The notes beneath the pieces are model-generated. The model searched no databases. It was given only the letters and a program-made list of their open reading frames with translations, and was not told the DNA's origin. From NCBI GenBank assembly GCA_030529185.1, contig JAUMXI010000001.1, positions 108,655 to 172,654 of the forward strand: 64,000 bases of DNA, written 5' to 3'. This DNA comes from Flavobacteriaceae bacterium. GTDB lineage: Bacteria > Bacteroidota > Bacteroidia > Flavobacteriales > Weeksellaceae. Below are positions 51,127 to 60,134 of this stretch, one piece after another. Made by a program: the position numbers and the translations under genes. The first letter of the stretch is position 1; each line of letters starts with the position of its first letter.

Positions 51127-52314
51127 TTATTTTTTTACAAAAATGATTACATCTTGTTCCGTTACGGGGTTTCCTCCTAAAATAACTAATCTTTCTATTA
51201 CATTGCGAAGTTCTCGTATGTTGCCTGTCCAAGAGAGTTTTTGTAATGTTTCAATGGCTTTGGGGCTAAATTCTTTTATGGGATCCCCTTGCTCTTCGGA
51301 GATGGTTTTTGCAAAATGTTTTACCAAAAGTGGGATATCTTCTTTTCTTTCATCAAGGGAAGGAACCTGAATTTCTATTACGGAAAGTCTATGAAAAAGG
51401 TCTTCGCGAAATTTTCCATCGGCAATTTCTTTTTTTAAATCTTTGTTGGTGGCAGCGAGAACTCTTACATCTACTTTTATTTCTTTGTCGCTTCCCACAG
51501 GCGAAACTTTTTTCTCTTGCAATGCACGAAGAACTTTAGCTTGTGCTACTAAACTCATATCGCCGATTTCATCTAAAAAAATGGTGCCTCCGTTGGCTTG
51601 TTCAAATTTTCCTTGCTTGTCTTTTATTGCTCCAGTAAAAGAGCCTTTGGTATGCCCAAAAAGCTCGCTTTCAATTAATTCCGAAGGGATAGCTGCACAA
51701 TTGACTTCTACAATAGGCTTTTTGCTTCGCTCACTCAGATTATGAATAGCATGGGCGACCAGTTCTTTACCTGCCCCGTTAGGTCCTGTGATGAGTACGC
51801 GAGCGTCGGAAGAGGCTACCTTTTGAATCATATCTTGAATGTTTTTCAAGGCAGGGGATTCGCCAATCATTTGGTGCTTTTTTCCAACTTTCTTTTTGAG
51901 TTGAGAATTTTCTTTGATTAAAGACTGATTTGTAGTTTGTAGCGTTTTCTTCTCCAAGGCATTTTTTACGCTGGTGATGAGCCTGTTAATATCTATTGGC
52001 TTGGAGATGAAATCATAAGCCCCTTTTTTGAGGCAATCTACAGCGGTATCAATATCGGCATGTCCAGAAATCATTAAAAATACAGATTCTGGTTTGATTT
52101 GAATGCTTTGAGCAAGCAGTTCAGTGCCAGAGAGTTTTGGCATTTTGATGTCGGAAATGATCAAATCAAAATCAATCTTTTCAATGAGTTTAAAGGCGTC
52201 AAGACCGTTTTCAGCGATACTAATTTCAGTGTTTTCTATTTCATCTAGGAGGATGTTTTCAAGGATGTTAGAGATGCTTTTTTCGTCTTCTACAATTAAT
52301 ATTTTTTGAGTCAT
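51127..52314 (-). CDS. NtrC-family response regulator without DNA-binding domain
   Basis: 395 residues: receiver domain (1-120) with phospho-acceptor Asp55 and Lys105, a short coiled linker, and a sigma-54 AAA+ domain (about 147-380) with Walker A GPNGAGKE (177-184), the sigma-54 contact loop as GSFTGA (224-229, usual GAFTGA), Walker B FLDEI and the arginine-rich GNIRELRNVIERL. It ends at ...TEQDVIIFVKK without the C-terminal Fis-type helix-turn-helix. It would therefore act from solution or through partners, as FlgR of Helicobacter does. No histidine kinase is adjacent. The start lies 4 nt after a -7 box. Confidence 0.92.
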   Translation of the reverse strand: MTQKILIVEDEKSISNILENILLDEIENTEISIAENGLDAFKLIEKIDFDLIISDIKMPKLSGTELLAQSIQIKPESVFLMISGHADIDTAVDCLKKGAYDFISKPIDINRLITSVKNALEKKTLQTTNQSLIKENSQLKKKVGKKHQMIGESPALKNIQDMIQKVASSDARVLITGPNGAGKELVAHAIHNLSERSKKPIVEVNCAAIPSELIESELFGHTKGSFTGAIKDKQGKFEQANGGTIFLDEIGDMSLVAQAKVLRALQEKKVSPVGSDKEIKVDVRVLAATNKDLKKEIADGKFREDLFHRLSVIEIQVPSLDERKEDIPLLVKHFAKTISEEQGDPIKEFSPKAIETLQKLSWTGNIRELRNVIERLVILGGNPVTEQDVIIFVKK

Positions 52315-52318
52315 AGGG

Positions 52319-52326
52319 CAAAGTTA
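52319..52326 (-). promoter_or_regulatory. -7 box of the regulator gene, leaderless arrangement
   Basis: On the minus strand TAACTTTG, then 4 nt (CCCT), then the ATG. The transcript should start at the start codon. Confidence 0.6.
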
Positions 52327-52401
52327 ATAATTTTTTTTAACGCATCAAAAATTATACCATTTTATTAATTTTATCAATTTAATTAATGTTAATAAAAACT
52401 T

Positions 52402-52409
52402 TATCTTTG
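52402..52409 (+). promoter_or_regulatory. Candidate -7 box for the SRPBCC gene
   Basis: TATCTTTG, 18 nt before ATG 52428. It lies downstream of the alternative start at 52386, which is therefore unlikely to be used. Confidence 0.6.
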
Positions 52410-52427
52410 CTACAAAAATTTGGAAAA

Positions 52428-53477
52428 ATGCGTTGGTTGAGATTTGTTTTAATATTTTTTGTGATTTTAGGAGGTGGATATACTTGGTTGTCAAATAATT
52501 ATGCAGATAAGGAGGTTTTTGTGATAGAGAAGGAAGTGCCTTATCCTGTTGAGAAAGTTTTTGTTCAATTGTCTAATTTTCAAAATTTTTCTCGGTGGAA
52601 TTATTTGTTTTCTGTGGATGAGAAATATAATTACACTTATTTTTTGCCTTATGAGGGGGTAGGGAGTTCCGTTTCCTTTGTGAATTCTAAAAATAAAAAA
52701 GATTTTGGGCAAATGTTCATCAGAGAGGTTGTTCCATTAAAAAGCATAAAATACGAACTTTATAGAAATAATGATAAAACTCCTTATAAAATCAATGTGA
52801 AATTTATCGGTAAAGGAGAAAAAACCAAATTGGTATGGGGTATAGAAACACCGGAAATTTCTTTGATGGAGAGATGGGTTTATGATATTTCTCAGCACGA
52901 AATAAAATCAGGTGTAGAAAAAAGCATGAGGCGTTTAACGAGCGTTTTGTCGGGAAAAGTGGAACAAGAGGTATTTTTAAGCCAAATAAAATACGACAGT
53001 ATCATTGTGGAAAACCAAGAGGAGCGTTTGCTCTTGGGGTTGAATGTTAGTACTAGTAATACAAAAGGAAATTTATTTAAAAATATCAATCTTACACATC
53101 AGAAATTGATAAGTTTTATAACAAAAGACTTGGCAAAACGAGAAGATGAATTTGGTCAGCCTACTTTAATGACGGAAGCTGGAGGGCTGAAAAACAGAGA
53201 GGTTTCTTATTTTTATGGAGTTCCTGTATCAAAATCTGAAAAATTAGCAGATAATAATTTTGTATTTAAAAAGCAAAACAAAATGAAGGTTTATTCCATC
53301 TACTACAAAGGAAAATATGATAATAGAACAATTGCAATAGGACAGCTACTAAACAAAATAAAAAAAGATTCTTTAAGGAGCGGAATGCTGGAGGAGCTTT
53401 TTATAGAAGAGCCTGACGAAGAGAGAGATGTAGTGCTGAAAATTTCCTTTCCCGTATTTGAAATCAGTAATGAATGA
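52428..53477 (+). CDS. Membrane-anchored SRPBCC/START-like protein
   Basis: 349 residues from ATG 52428 (MRWLRFVLIFFVILGGGY). One N-terminal membrane helix (about 4-21), then an SRPBCC (polyketide cyclase/START-like) domain recognisable by VEKEVPYPVEKVFVQLSNFQ, FSRWNYLFS and KTKLVWGIE, followed by a second domain (about 195-349) similar to GyrI-like effector-binding proteins. Such proteins bind small hydrophobic ligands in a cavity; here it would face the periplasm. No ligand can be named. It is divergent from the sigma-54-type regulator; shared control is possible but unproven. Confidence 0.75.
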   Translation: MRWLRFVLIFFVILGGGYTWLSNNYADKEVFVIEKEVPYPVEKVFVQLSNFQNFSRWNYLFSVDEKYNYTYFLPYEGVGSSVSFVNSKNKKDFGQMFIREVVPLKSIKYELYRNNDKTPYKINVKFIGKGEKTKLVWGIETPEISLMERWVYDISQHEIKSGVEKSMRRLTSVLSGKVEQEVFLSQIKYDSIIVENQEERLLLGLNVSTSNTKGNLFKNINLTHQKLISFITKDLAKREDEFGQPTLMTEAGGLKNREVSYFYGVPVSKSEKLADNNFVFKKQNKMKVYSIYYKGKYDNRTIAIGQLLNKIKKDSLRSGMLEELFIEEPDEERDVVLKISFPVFEISNE

Positions 53478-53502
53478 GAGGAATAATTTAATGAAGGTGC
53501 TT

Positions 53503-53530
53503 TTGGGGTGGAATAAAATCTTTACTTTTG
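53503..53530 (+). promoter_or_regulatory. Promoter of the secreted metalloprotease gene
   Basis: TTG at 53503-53505, a 17-bp spacer and TACTTTTG at 53523-53530 match the Bacteroidota consensus. The box ends 20 nt before the start codon. Confidence 0.72.
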
Positions 53531-53550
53531 TAATTTTAATTAAATAAGGT

Positions 53551-54891
53551 ATGAAGAAATTTTATCAAATTGTTTTTATTTTTGTCTTCGGAAGCTTGTT
53601 GTTTTCTCAAACACATCGCGTTGGTATTAATACAAAAACCCCCGAAGCTACTTTGGATGTTAAGAAAATTCCATTAGAAAATTTACCCAAGGGACAAGCC
53701 CAAGGCGTTATATTCCCACATTTTACTACGGAGCAAAGAGCCACTTTTGCCAATGTGAAATTGGGAACAATGATTTATAACACAACACTAAAATGTTTGG
53801 AGATATATACCAAAGTATCCGGTGTTGATGCTTGGCACTGTTTAGAAAATACACCTATCAATAATCCTTCCGCACCTAATGCCCCAGTTCCTAATCCTTC
53901 CACGCCTAACACACCAAGAATGGCTACAAAAATAGTTGAATTGGAGGATATTTTACCAAAACAACAAATAATGTTTCAAGATGATGAGGGGGATAAAATT
54001 TTTAATATTTCAGAAAGAGGTTTTTTCAAAAAAAATATGTTAAGCATTACCAAAGTAAGCGGTAAGCACAATACCATACGAGTAAAAAACTTCCTGCCTC
54101 ACAATTTTAAGAATGTGAAAATATATTACCAAACCGATGATTTACAGAAAGCGATTCATATCATTACTTTTAATGAAATTCCTGCTTTTACGGATTTTGA
54201 AGAGGAGTTTAACTTTACCGATTCGAAACATCTTTTTGAAGATGAAGATGGTCATCAAGTAGAGGTTGATAGCTATGATTTGGAGAGCGAAGATTATTAT
54301 ATTCCATACATTAAATCAGAAGACCCCGTATTTAATAAATTAGAAACCATTAAACATCATATTTTTGTGAGTTTCCATGATTATCCTACTCAAGGATGGT
54401 GGGGAAAAATGACTCCAAAATATGCACGAGAATATATGCCTGTTATTGCCAATATGGCTTATTTATATAGCACTGAAAAATTCAAACAAGAATTTATGAA
54501 CTATGAGCATAGGCTGTATGATGATAAAGGAGTGGATATTGACAGAGAAAAGGTATATGCAAATATTTTTGCTTTTCGTAGGTTGGCAATAGGCGTTGTA
54601 GATGGAGCAGAGGGATTGGCTACATTGGAGCCGAACCATAGACAAGAGTATCAATTCGGTGTGAATCAGCGTTTTCTTGATGAACGAGGAGTGTATTATC
54701 AAGCCGAAAACGGACACCCAAAAGATACTTGGGCTCACGAATATGGGCATGTTTTAGGATTTAATCACGATAGTAATATGACTTATGTAAATAATGAAGG
54801 AAACGGCTATATCAATATCGTTATTAAACTTTATCAAGAAATGCTGGAAAGTGGTGAATTACCTTTCTCACAAAATCCTTACGCTAAATAA
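53551..54891 (+). CDS. Secreted metzincin-like zinc metalloprotease
   Basis: 446 residues: signal peptide (1-19, ending FSQ), an N-terminal segment with VGINTKTPEATLDV (24-37), a motif frequent in Bacteroidota surface and fibre-like proteins, a Pro/Asn-rich linker (about 101-122), a domain of unknown type (about 125-265), and a protease domain with the zinc motif HEYGHVLGFNH (H396, E397, H400, H406) and Met410 as probable Met-turn. There is no type IX secretion C-terminal domain and no lipobox, so it may stay periplasmic or leave by another route. Substrate unknown. Confidence 0.82.
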   Translation: MKKFYQIVFIFVFGSLLFSQTHRVGINTKTPEATLDVKKIPLENLPKGQAQGVIFPHFTTEQRATFANVKLGTMIYNTTLKCLEIYTKVSGVDAWHCLENTPINNPSAPNAPVPNPSTPNTPRMATKIVELEDILPKQQIMFQDDEGDKIFNISERGFFKKNMLSITKVSGKHNTIRVKNFLPHNFKNVKIYYQTDDLQKAIHIITFNEIPAFTDFEEEFNFTDSKHLFEDEDGHQVEVDSYDLESEDYYIPYIKSEDPVFNKLETIKHHIFVSFHDYPTQGWWGKMTPKYAREYMPVIANMAYLYSTEKFKQEFMNYEHRLYDDKGVDIDREKVYANIFAFRRLAIGVVDGAEGLATLEPNHRQEYQFGVNQRFLDERGVYYQAENGHPKDTWAHEYGHVLGFNHDSNMTYVNNEGNGYINIVIKLYQEMLESGELPFSQNPYAK

Positions 54892-54904
54892 AACCATTCA
54901 TAAT

Positions 54905-54937
54905 AAACACCACCCGAAAAAGGTGGTGTTTTATTTT
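54905..54937. terminator. Bidirectional terminator between protease and M3 peptidase genes
   Basis: Perfect 10-bp stem AAACACCACC/GGTGGTGTTT (54905-54914 with 54922-54931), loop CGAAAAA, then TTATTTT. It lies between convergent genes. Confidence 0.88.
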
Positions 54938-56963
54938 ACCCAAAAGCTCTTTTTAGGAGGCTTTCTATTTTGGGTTCGCTACTTCGGAAGGCTTTGTAGA
55001 GTGCCATTGGGTCTTTCGTGCCACCACTGGATAACAAAACTTTAAATTTCTCGGCGATTTCTCGGTTAAAAATTCCGTTTTCTTTAAAGTATTGAAACGC
55101 ATCGGCATCTAAAACTTCCGCCCATTTATACGAATAATATCCCGCCGAATACCCCCCTTGGAAGATATGTGAAAAACTGGTGCTAACGGCTGTTTCAGGA
55201 TTTTTAGGGTAAAGGCTCGTTTTCTCGGTAATGCGGTCTTCAAAGGCTTTCACTTCAAAATTTTTATCTTTTAGTTCGGTGTGATATGCCATATCCAACA
55301 AGCCAAAACCTAACTGGCGAAGCGTTTGGTAGCCCTCCATAAAGTTTTTAGATTGGGCTAATTTTTCTATTTTTTCATCTGGAAGCGTTTCTCCTGTTTG
55401 ATAATGTTGAGCAAAAGATTTTAAAAATTCGGCTTCATAGCAATAGTTTTCCAAAAATTGGGAAGGGAGCTCCACAAAATCCCATTTCACGGAAGTCCCT
55501 GAAAGATTTGGATATTGCGTGTTTGCCAAAATGCCGTGCAGGGCGTGTCCAAACTCGTGGAAAAGTGTAGTTACCTCTTGGAAAGTGAGCAAACTTGGAG
55601 TCTCTGCGGTGGGCTTCGTAAAGTTGCAAACGATGGAAATATGCGGTCGGCTATTTTCCCCATTTTTCTGATACTGATTTTTATAACTCGTCATCCAAGC
55701 CCCTGCTCGTTTGCCTTTTCGTGGGTGATAATCTACATAAAGTAAGGATTTTAGCTCATTTTCCTTTTCAAGGACTTGATAAACTTTCACCTCATCGTGG
55801 TAAGTTTGAACTTCATTTTTGGAAATTTCCTCAAATTTTAATCCAAATAACAGCTCTGCTAAACCAAACGCCGCAGCCTGAACTTTATCCAAAGAGAAAT
55901 AAGGTTTCAGCTCTTCATCATTAAGGTCAAATTTCTGTTTGCGAAGTTTCTCGGCATAAAAAGCGTGGTCGTAAGATTGGATTTCCGTGATTCCATCGGC
56001 GTTGGCAAGGACTTTCAACTCTTCTAATTCTCGCTCTGCATAAGGCGTAGCTTTTTCCAAAAGTTCGTTCAAAAAACGGAAAACATTTTCCGAAGACTTT
56101 GCCATTCTTTCCTCCAAAACATAATCAGCAAAGTCGGAATATCCCAATAGTTGGGCTTTTTCATAACGCAATTTGATGATTTCCTTGATGAGATTCTGAT
56201 TATCAAATTCCCCACCATCAAAGGATTTTTTACCATTTGCCAAAGCCAATTCTTTTCTCAATTCTCGGTTTTCGGCATAGGTAAGAACAGGAATTAAACT
56301 CGGATATTGTAGCGTGATAACATAGCCCTCCAAACCTCGCTCTTGGGCTTCTTCTTGGTATTGTTCCAAAATTGCTTCTGGAATGCCTTTCAAGGTTTCC
56401 TTATCCGTAATGTGCTTGAAATAAGCATTGGTTGAAGCCAAAACATTCTGCCCAAACTGCAAAGATTTGATAGATAAATCGCGGTCAATCGCCTCCAATT
56501 TTTTCTTATTTTCCTCGTTGAGCAATGCCCCATTTCTCACAAAACTTTTGTAAGTCTCGTTGAGTAAGGTCTGTTGTTCTTCATTAAGAGAAAGTTCTTT
56601 TCTTCGGTCATACACTTGCTTAATTCGTTCAAAAAGGGCAGTGTTTTGAGAAATTTTTGAAGAAAATTCAGTTAAAAGTGGCGAAACTTCCTGTGCTATT
56701 TTCTGGATTTCGTCATTGGTTTCCGCTGAATTGAGGTTGAAGAAAATATTGGAAACTCGGTCAAGTTGTTCGCCCGAATACGCCAATGCCTCAATGGTAT
56801 TTTCAAAAGTTGGGGCTTCTGGATTTTGAGCGATGCGATTAATTTCTTCTTCCGAAGTTTTTATCAACGCCTGAAAAGCTGGTAAAAAATGCTCTTCCTT
56901 AATCTCCCTAAATGGTGCCGACTGATATGCTGTGCTAAATGGTTTTAATAACGGATTGTTCAT
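54936..56963 (-). CDS. M3 family oligopeptidase (Dcp/OpdA-like)
   Basis: 675-residue cytoplasmic zinc peptidase that degrades short peptides. The M3 signature HEFGHALHG (His about 469) supplies two zinc ligands, and the downstream Glu in WDFVELPSQF is the third. The long helical N-terminal half (to about 200) and the C-terminal YSYKWAEVLDADAF segment are typical of Dcp/oligopeptidase A. Between dipeptidyl carboxypeptidase (dcp) and oligopeptidase A (prlC) I cannot decide, so no symbol is given. It has its own -7 box. Confidence 0.92.
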   Translation of the reverse strand: MNNPLLKPFSTAYQSAPFREIKEEHFLPAFQALIKTSEEEINRIAQNPEAPTFENTIEALAYSGEQLDRVSNIFFNLNSAETNDEIQKIAQEVSPLLTEFSSKISQNTALFERIKQVYDRRKELSLNEEQQTLLNETYKSFVRNGALLNEENKKKLEAIDRDLSIKSLQFGQNVLASTNAYFKHITDKETLKGIPEAILEQYQEEAQERGLEGYVITLQYPSLIPVLTYAENRELRKELALANGKKSFDGGEFDNQNLIKEIIKLRYEKAQLLGYSDFADYVLEERMAKSSENVFRFLNELLEKATPYAERELEELKVLANADGITEIQSYDHAFYAEKLRKQKFDLNDEELKPYFSLDKVQAAAFGLAELLFGLKFEEISKNEVQTYHDEVKVYQVLEKENELKSLLYVDYHPRKGKRAGAWMTSYKNQYQKNGENSRPHISIVCNFTKPTAETPSLLTFQEVTTLFHEFGHALHGILANTQYPNLSGTSVKWDFVELPSQFLENYCYEAEFLKSFAQHYQTGETLPDEKIEKLAQSKNFMEGYQTLRQLGFGLLDMAYHTELKDKNFEVKAFEDRITEKTSLYPKNPETAVSTSFSHIFQGGYSAGYYSYKWAEVLDADAFQYFKENGIFNREIAEKFKVLLSSGGTKDPMALYKAFRSSEPKIESLLKRAFG

Positions 56964-56983
56964 TCTTTTGGTTTTAATATGGG

Positions 56984-56991
56984 CAAAGATA
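56984..56991 (-). promoter_or_regulatory. Candidate -7 box for the M3 peptidase gene
   Basis: On the minus strand TATCTTTG, 20 nt before the start codon. No TTG at the right distance. Confidence 0.5.
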
Positions 56992-57027
56992 AGAAGTGTT
57001 TTTAAGAAATAAAAAGGGAAAAATTAT

Positions 57028-57035
57028 TATCTTTG
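57028..57035 (+). promoter_or_regulatory. Candidate -7 box for the DUF3820 gene
   Basis: TATCTTTG, 18 nt before the start codon, divergent from the M3 peptidase promoter about 40 bp away. Confidence 0.5.
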
Positions 57036-57053
57036 TTTTGAGAAATTAATTCA

Positions 57054-57275
57054 ATGTCCCCAGAAATTTTAAAAGAAATTTGTTCTACTCCGATGCCTTT
57101 CGGGAAATACAAAGGTTGCATTTTAGCAGATTTACCAATGTTTTATTTAGAATGGTTCGCACGAAACGGAGGCTTCCCCAAAGGAAAATTGGGAATGCAA
57201 CTGGCAACCATTTATGAAATCAAACTCAATGGCTTGGAAGATTTATTAAAACCCATTAAAAATTTGGATAGTTGA
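57054..57275 (+). CDS. DUF3820 family protein
   Basis: 73 residues carrying the DUF3820 pattern: PMPFGKYKG, LADLPMFYLEWFAR and GGFPKGKLGMQL. The family is small, soluble and of unknown function, although Pfam describes it as a putative quorum-sensing-regulated virulence factor. It also appears within larger nuclease-related proteins. It converges on uvrB with 1 nt between the stop codons. Confidence 0.85.
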   Translation: MSPEILKEICSTPMPFGKYKGCILADLPMFYLEWFARNGGFPKGKLGMQLATIYEIKLNGLEDLLKPIKNLDS

Positions 57276-57276
57276 T

Positions 57277-59271
57277 TCACTCCCCTTTCAAAACATTTAT
57301 CTCATCTCTCAGTTTAGCAGCAGTGATGAAGTCTAAATTCTTGGCGGCGGCTTCCATTGCTTTTTGTTTTTCGGCGATGAGTTGGCTAATTTCCTCTGAA
57401 TTTAAGGTTGATTTTTCTTTGGTAGTTCGTTGAATTAACTCTTTTTGCGTGTATTTTTCATCAGGGAAATCTTTGTGCCTTCCTACCAAAGCCTCCGATA
57501 TTTTTTTATTAAGGGCTTGTGGTTTTATGCCGTGAGTTTCGTTGTATCGCATTTGTTTCTCTCGGCGGTAATTGGTCTCGTTGATGGTAGCCTGCATCGA
57601 TTTGGTCATTTTATCGGCATACAAAATCGCTTTACCATTGACATTTCTTGCAGCACGACCGATGGTCTGAATCATCGAACGGCGAGAACGGAGCATTCCC
57701 TCTTTGTCGGCATCAAGAATGGCAACGAGGGAAACTTCTGGCAAATCCAAACCTTCACGAAGGAGATTAACGCCCACCAAAACATCAAACAAACCTACTC
57801 TCAAATCTTGCATAATCTGAATACGCTCCAAGGTCTCTACATCGGAATGAATGTAGCGGGTTCTAATTCCAAATTTGGTGAAATATTTGGTCAATTCCTC
57901 TGCCATTTTTTTGGTTAAAGTCGTCACCAAAACGCGTTCATCTTCTTCGGCTCTTTTTTGGATTTCCTCAATCAAATCATCAATTTGGTTGAGTGTTGGG
58001 CGAACTTCCACAATAGGGTCCAAAAGCCCTGTCGGACGGATAATTTGCTCAATGTATTCGCCACCAGTTTTTTGCAATTCGTAATCCGCAGGGGTTGCCG
58101 AAACATAAATCACCTGATTTTGCATTTGCTCAAATTCATCAAATTTCAAAGGTCGGTTGTCCATCGCCGCTGGAAGTCGGAAACCGTATTCTACAAGGGC
58201 TTCCTTTCGGCTTCTATCACCGCCATACATTGCGTGAATTTGTGGCACGGTGGCGTGGCTTTCATCAATCACCATCAAATAATCTTTGGGGAAATAATCC
58301 AAAAGGCAGAAAGGACGCGTTCCTGCTTCCCTTCGGTCTAAATACCGCGAATAATTCTCAATGCCAGAGCAATAGCCAAGTTCTTTTATCATTTCTAAAT
58401 CCAATTCGGTGCGTTCTTTTAAGCGTTTGGCTTCCAATGATTTTCCGATTTCTTGAAAAAAATCAACTTGTTTTACCAAATCATCTTGAATATCGCGAAT
58501 TGCCGTATTGATGGTTTCTTTTGATGTAACGAAAAGATTAGCAGGGTAAATGTTAATTTTATCAAAAACGGAAAGGATATCTCCAGAATTTGGGTCAAAA
58601 CTTTGGATTTTCTCTATTTCATTACCGAAAAATTGAACCCTTACAGCGGTATCAGCGTAGGCTGGGTAAATATCCACTACATCGCCTTTCACACGGAAAG
58701 TCCCTCGCACAAATTCATTCAACGCTCGGGAATAAAGTGCCTCCACCAACTGATGAAGCAACTGCGTCCGCGAAATGCTGAAATTTACCTCTAATTCAAT
58801 CAAAGTTTTATTAAATTCCGTAGGGTTTCCAATCCCATAAATGCACGACACAGACGCCACGATAAGCACATCTCGCCTCCCTGAAAGCAAACTTGCCGTT
58901 GCCGAAAGTCGCAGTTTTTCAACCTCTTCATTGATGCTCAAATCCTTTTCAATATAAGTTCCCGTACTCGCAATGTAGGCTTCGGGCTGGTAATAATCAT
59001 AGTAGGAAACGAAATATTCCACCGCGTTTTCAGGGAAAAACTCCTTAAACTCCATAAAAAGTTGAGCCGCCAAAGTTTTATTATGAGCCAAAATTAATGT
59101 TGGGCGTTGAATTTCGTTGATGACATTAGCAATGGTAAAAGTTTTCCCAGACCCCGTCACGCCCAGCAAGGTTTGGTATTTTTCGCCGTTTTCAATGCCT
59201 TTCACTAATTTTTTTATCGCTTGAGGCTGGTCGCCAGTCGGTTGGTATTCTGATTGGAGGTTGAAGTTCAT
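57277..59271 (-). CDS. uvrB: Excinuclease ABC subunit B
   Basis: Damage-verifying helicase of nucleotide-excision repair. 664 residues from ATG 59271 (MNFNLQSEYQPTGDQP); the open frame extends to a TTG at 59283. Walker A GVTGSGKT, the beta-hairpin region YYDYYQPEAYIAST, DEXX-type DESH, the SAT-like YVSATPADYE, QTIGRAARNVNG and a C-terminal UVR motif (AAKNLDFITAAKLRDEI) that meets UvrC. It has its own -7 box. A LexA-type SOS box was not recognised. Confidence 0.96.
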   Translation of the reverse strand: MNFNLQSEYQPTGDQPQAIKKLVKGIENGEKYQTLLGVTGSGKTFTIANVINEIQRPTLILAHNKTLAAQLFMEFKEFFPENAVEYFVSYYDYYQPEAYIASTGTYIEKDLSINEEVEKLRLSATASLLSGRRDVLIVASVSCIYGIGNPTEFNKTLIELEVNFSISRTQLLHQLVEALYSRALNEFVRGTFRVKGDVVDIYPAYADTAVRVQFFGNEIEKIQSFDPNSGDILSVFDKINIYPANLFVTSKETINTAIRDIQDDLVKQVDFFQEIGKSLEAKRLKERTELDLEMIKELGYCSGIENYSRYLDRREAGTRPFCLLDYFPKDYLMVIDESHATVPQIHAMYGGDRSRKEALVEYGFRLPAAMDNRPLKFDEFEQMQNQVIYVSATPADYELQKTGGEYIEQIIRPTGLLDPIVEVRPTLNQIDDLIEEIQKRAEEDERVLVTTLTKKMAEELTKYFTKFGIRTRYIHSDVETLERIQIMQDLRVGLFDVLVGVNLLREGLDLPEVSLVAILDADKEGMLRSRRSMIQTIGRAARNVNGKAILYADKMTKSMQATINETNYRREKQMRYNETHGIKPQALNKKISEALVGRHKDFPDEKYTQKELIQRTTKEKSTLNSEEISQLIAEKQKAMEAAAKNLDFITAAKLRDEINVLKGE

Positions 59272-59289
59272 TAACAAAAACAATTTTCA

Positions 59290-59297
59290 CAAAGATA
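59290..59297 (-). promoter_or_regulatory. Candidate -7 box for uvrB
   Basis: On the minus strand TATCTTTG, 18 nt before ATG 59271. Confidence 0.5.
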
Positions 59298-59360
59298 TAA
59301 AAGAATTATGGGCTGAAGATAAATTTTGTTTTACATTTATGATACTCAATTAAAAAACAT

Positions 59361-59368
59361 TACTTTTG
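59361..59368 (+). promoter_or_regulatory. -7 box of lptB, leaderless arrangement
   Basis: TACTTTTG, then CGGT, then ATG. The 4-nt spacing places the expected transcription start at the start codon. No TTG at -33. Confidence 0.6.
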
Positions 59369-59372
59369 CGGT

Positions 59373-60101
59373 ATGATTTTGCGAGGAGAAAATTTAATCA
59401 AAGAATATGGACTAAAAAAAGTAGTAAAGGGCGTTTCTTTAGAAGTGAAAAAAGGGGAAATTGTAGGACTTTTAGGTCCGAATGGTGCAGGGAAAACTAC
59501 TACTTTTTATATGATTGTAGGTTTAGTGAAGCCTACTTCTGGGGTGATTTCTTTGGACGGAAAGGAAATTACCCACGATGCGATGTATAAAAGAGCCCAA
59601 AAAGGTGTGGGGTATTTGGCACAAGAAGCTTCTATTTTCCGAAAATTATCGGTGGAAGATAATATTTTGGGTGTTTTGCAGATGACAAAAAAATCTAAAG
59701 AAGAACAGAAAAGAAGATTGAACGAACTCATAGAAGAATTTTCTTTGGGGCATGTGAGAAAAAACAGAGGAGATTTGCTCTCTGGTGGGGAAAGAAGAAG
59801 AACCGAAATCGCAAGATGTTTAGCCACTGACCCTAATTTTATCCTTTTAGATGAGCCTTTTGCAGGGGTAGATCCTATTGCGGTGGAGGACATTCAGAAA
59901 ATCATTCGCTCTTTGGTGAAAAAGGATATTGGAGTTTTAATTACCGACCATAATGTACAACAAACTCTGGCAATTACCAATAAAACTTACATTATGTTTG
60001 AAGGGAAAATCTTAAAAGAAGGAGCTCCAGAAGATTTAGCCAATGACCCACAAGTAAGAAAAGCCTATCTCGGAGAAAACTTCCGATTTGAGAAAATATA
60101 A
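59373..60101 (+). CDS. lptB: LPS export ABC transporter ATP-binding protein
   Basis: ATPase of the LptB2FG complex that extracts lipopolysaccharide from the inner membrane. 242 residues: Walker A GPNGAGKTT, Q-loop in YLAQEASIFRKL (the LptB-typical form), ABC signature LLSGGERRRTEIARCLA, Walker B FILLDEPFAGVDPIA and switch His in TDHNVQQTL. It converges on the gene for an LptF/LptG permease, so two parts of the export machine lie back to back but on opposite strands. Confidence 0.95.
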   Translation: MILRGENLIKEYGLKKVVKGVSLEVKKGEIVGLLGPNGAGKTTTFYMIVGLVKPTSGVISLDGKEITHDAMYKRAQKGVGYLAQEASIFRKLSVEDNILGVLQMTKKSKEEQKRRLNELIEEFSLGHVRKNRGDLLSGGERRRTEIARCLATDPNFILLDEPFAGVDPIAVEDIQKIIRSLVKKDIGVLITDHNVQQTLAITNKTYIMFEGKILKEGAPEDLANDPQVRKAYLGENFRFEKI

Positions 60102-60106
60102 GAAAG

Positions 60107-60134
60107 AAAGATACCAAATTATTGGTATCTTTTA
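60107..60134. terminator. Bidirectional terminator between lptB and the permease gene
   Basis: Perfect 11-bp stem AAAGATACCAA/TTGGTATCTTT (60107-60117 with 60122-60132) with a 4-nt loop and A/T-rich flanks. It overlaps the permease stop codon. Confidence 0.82.
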
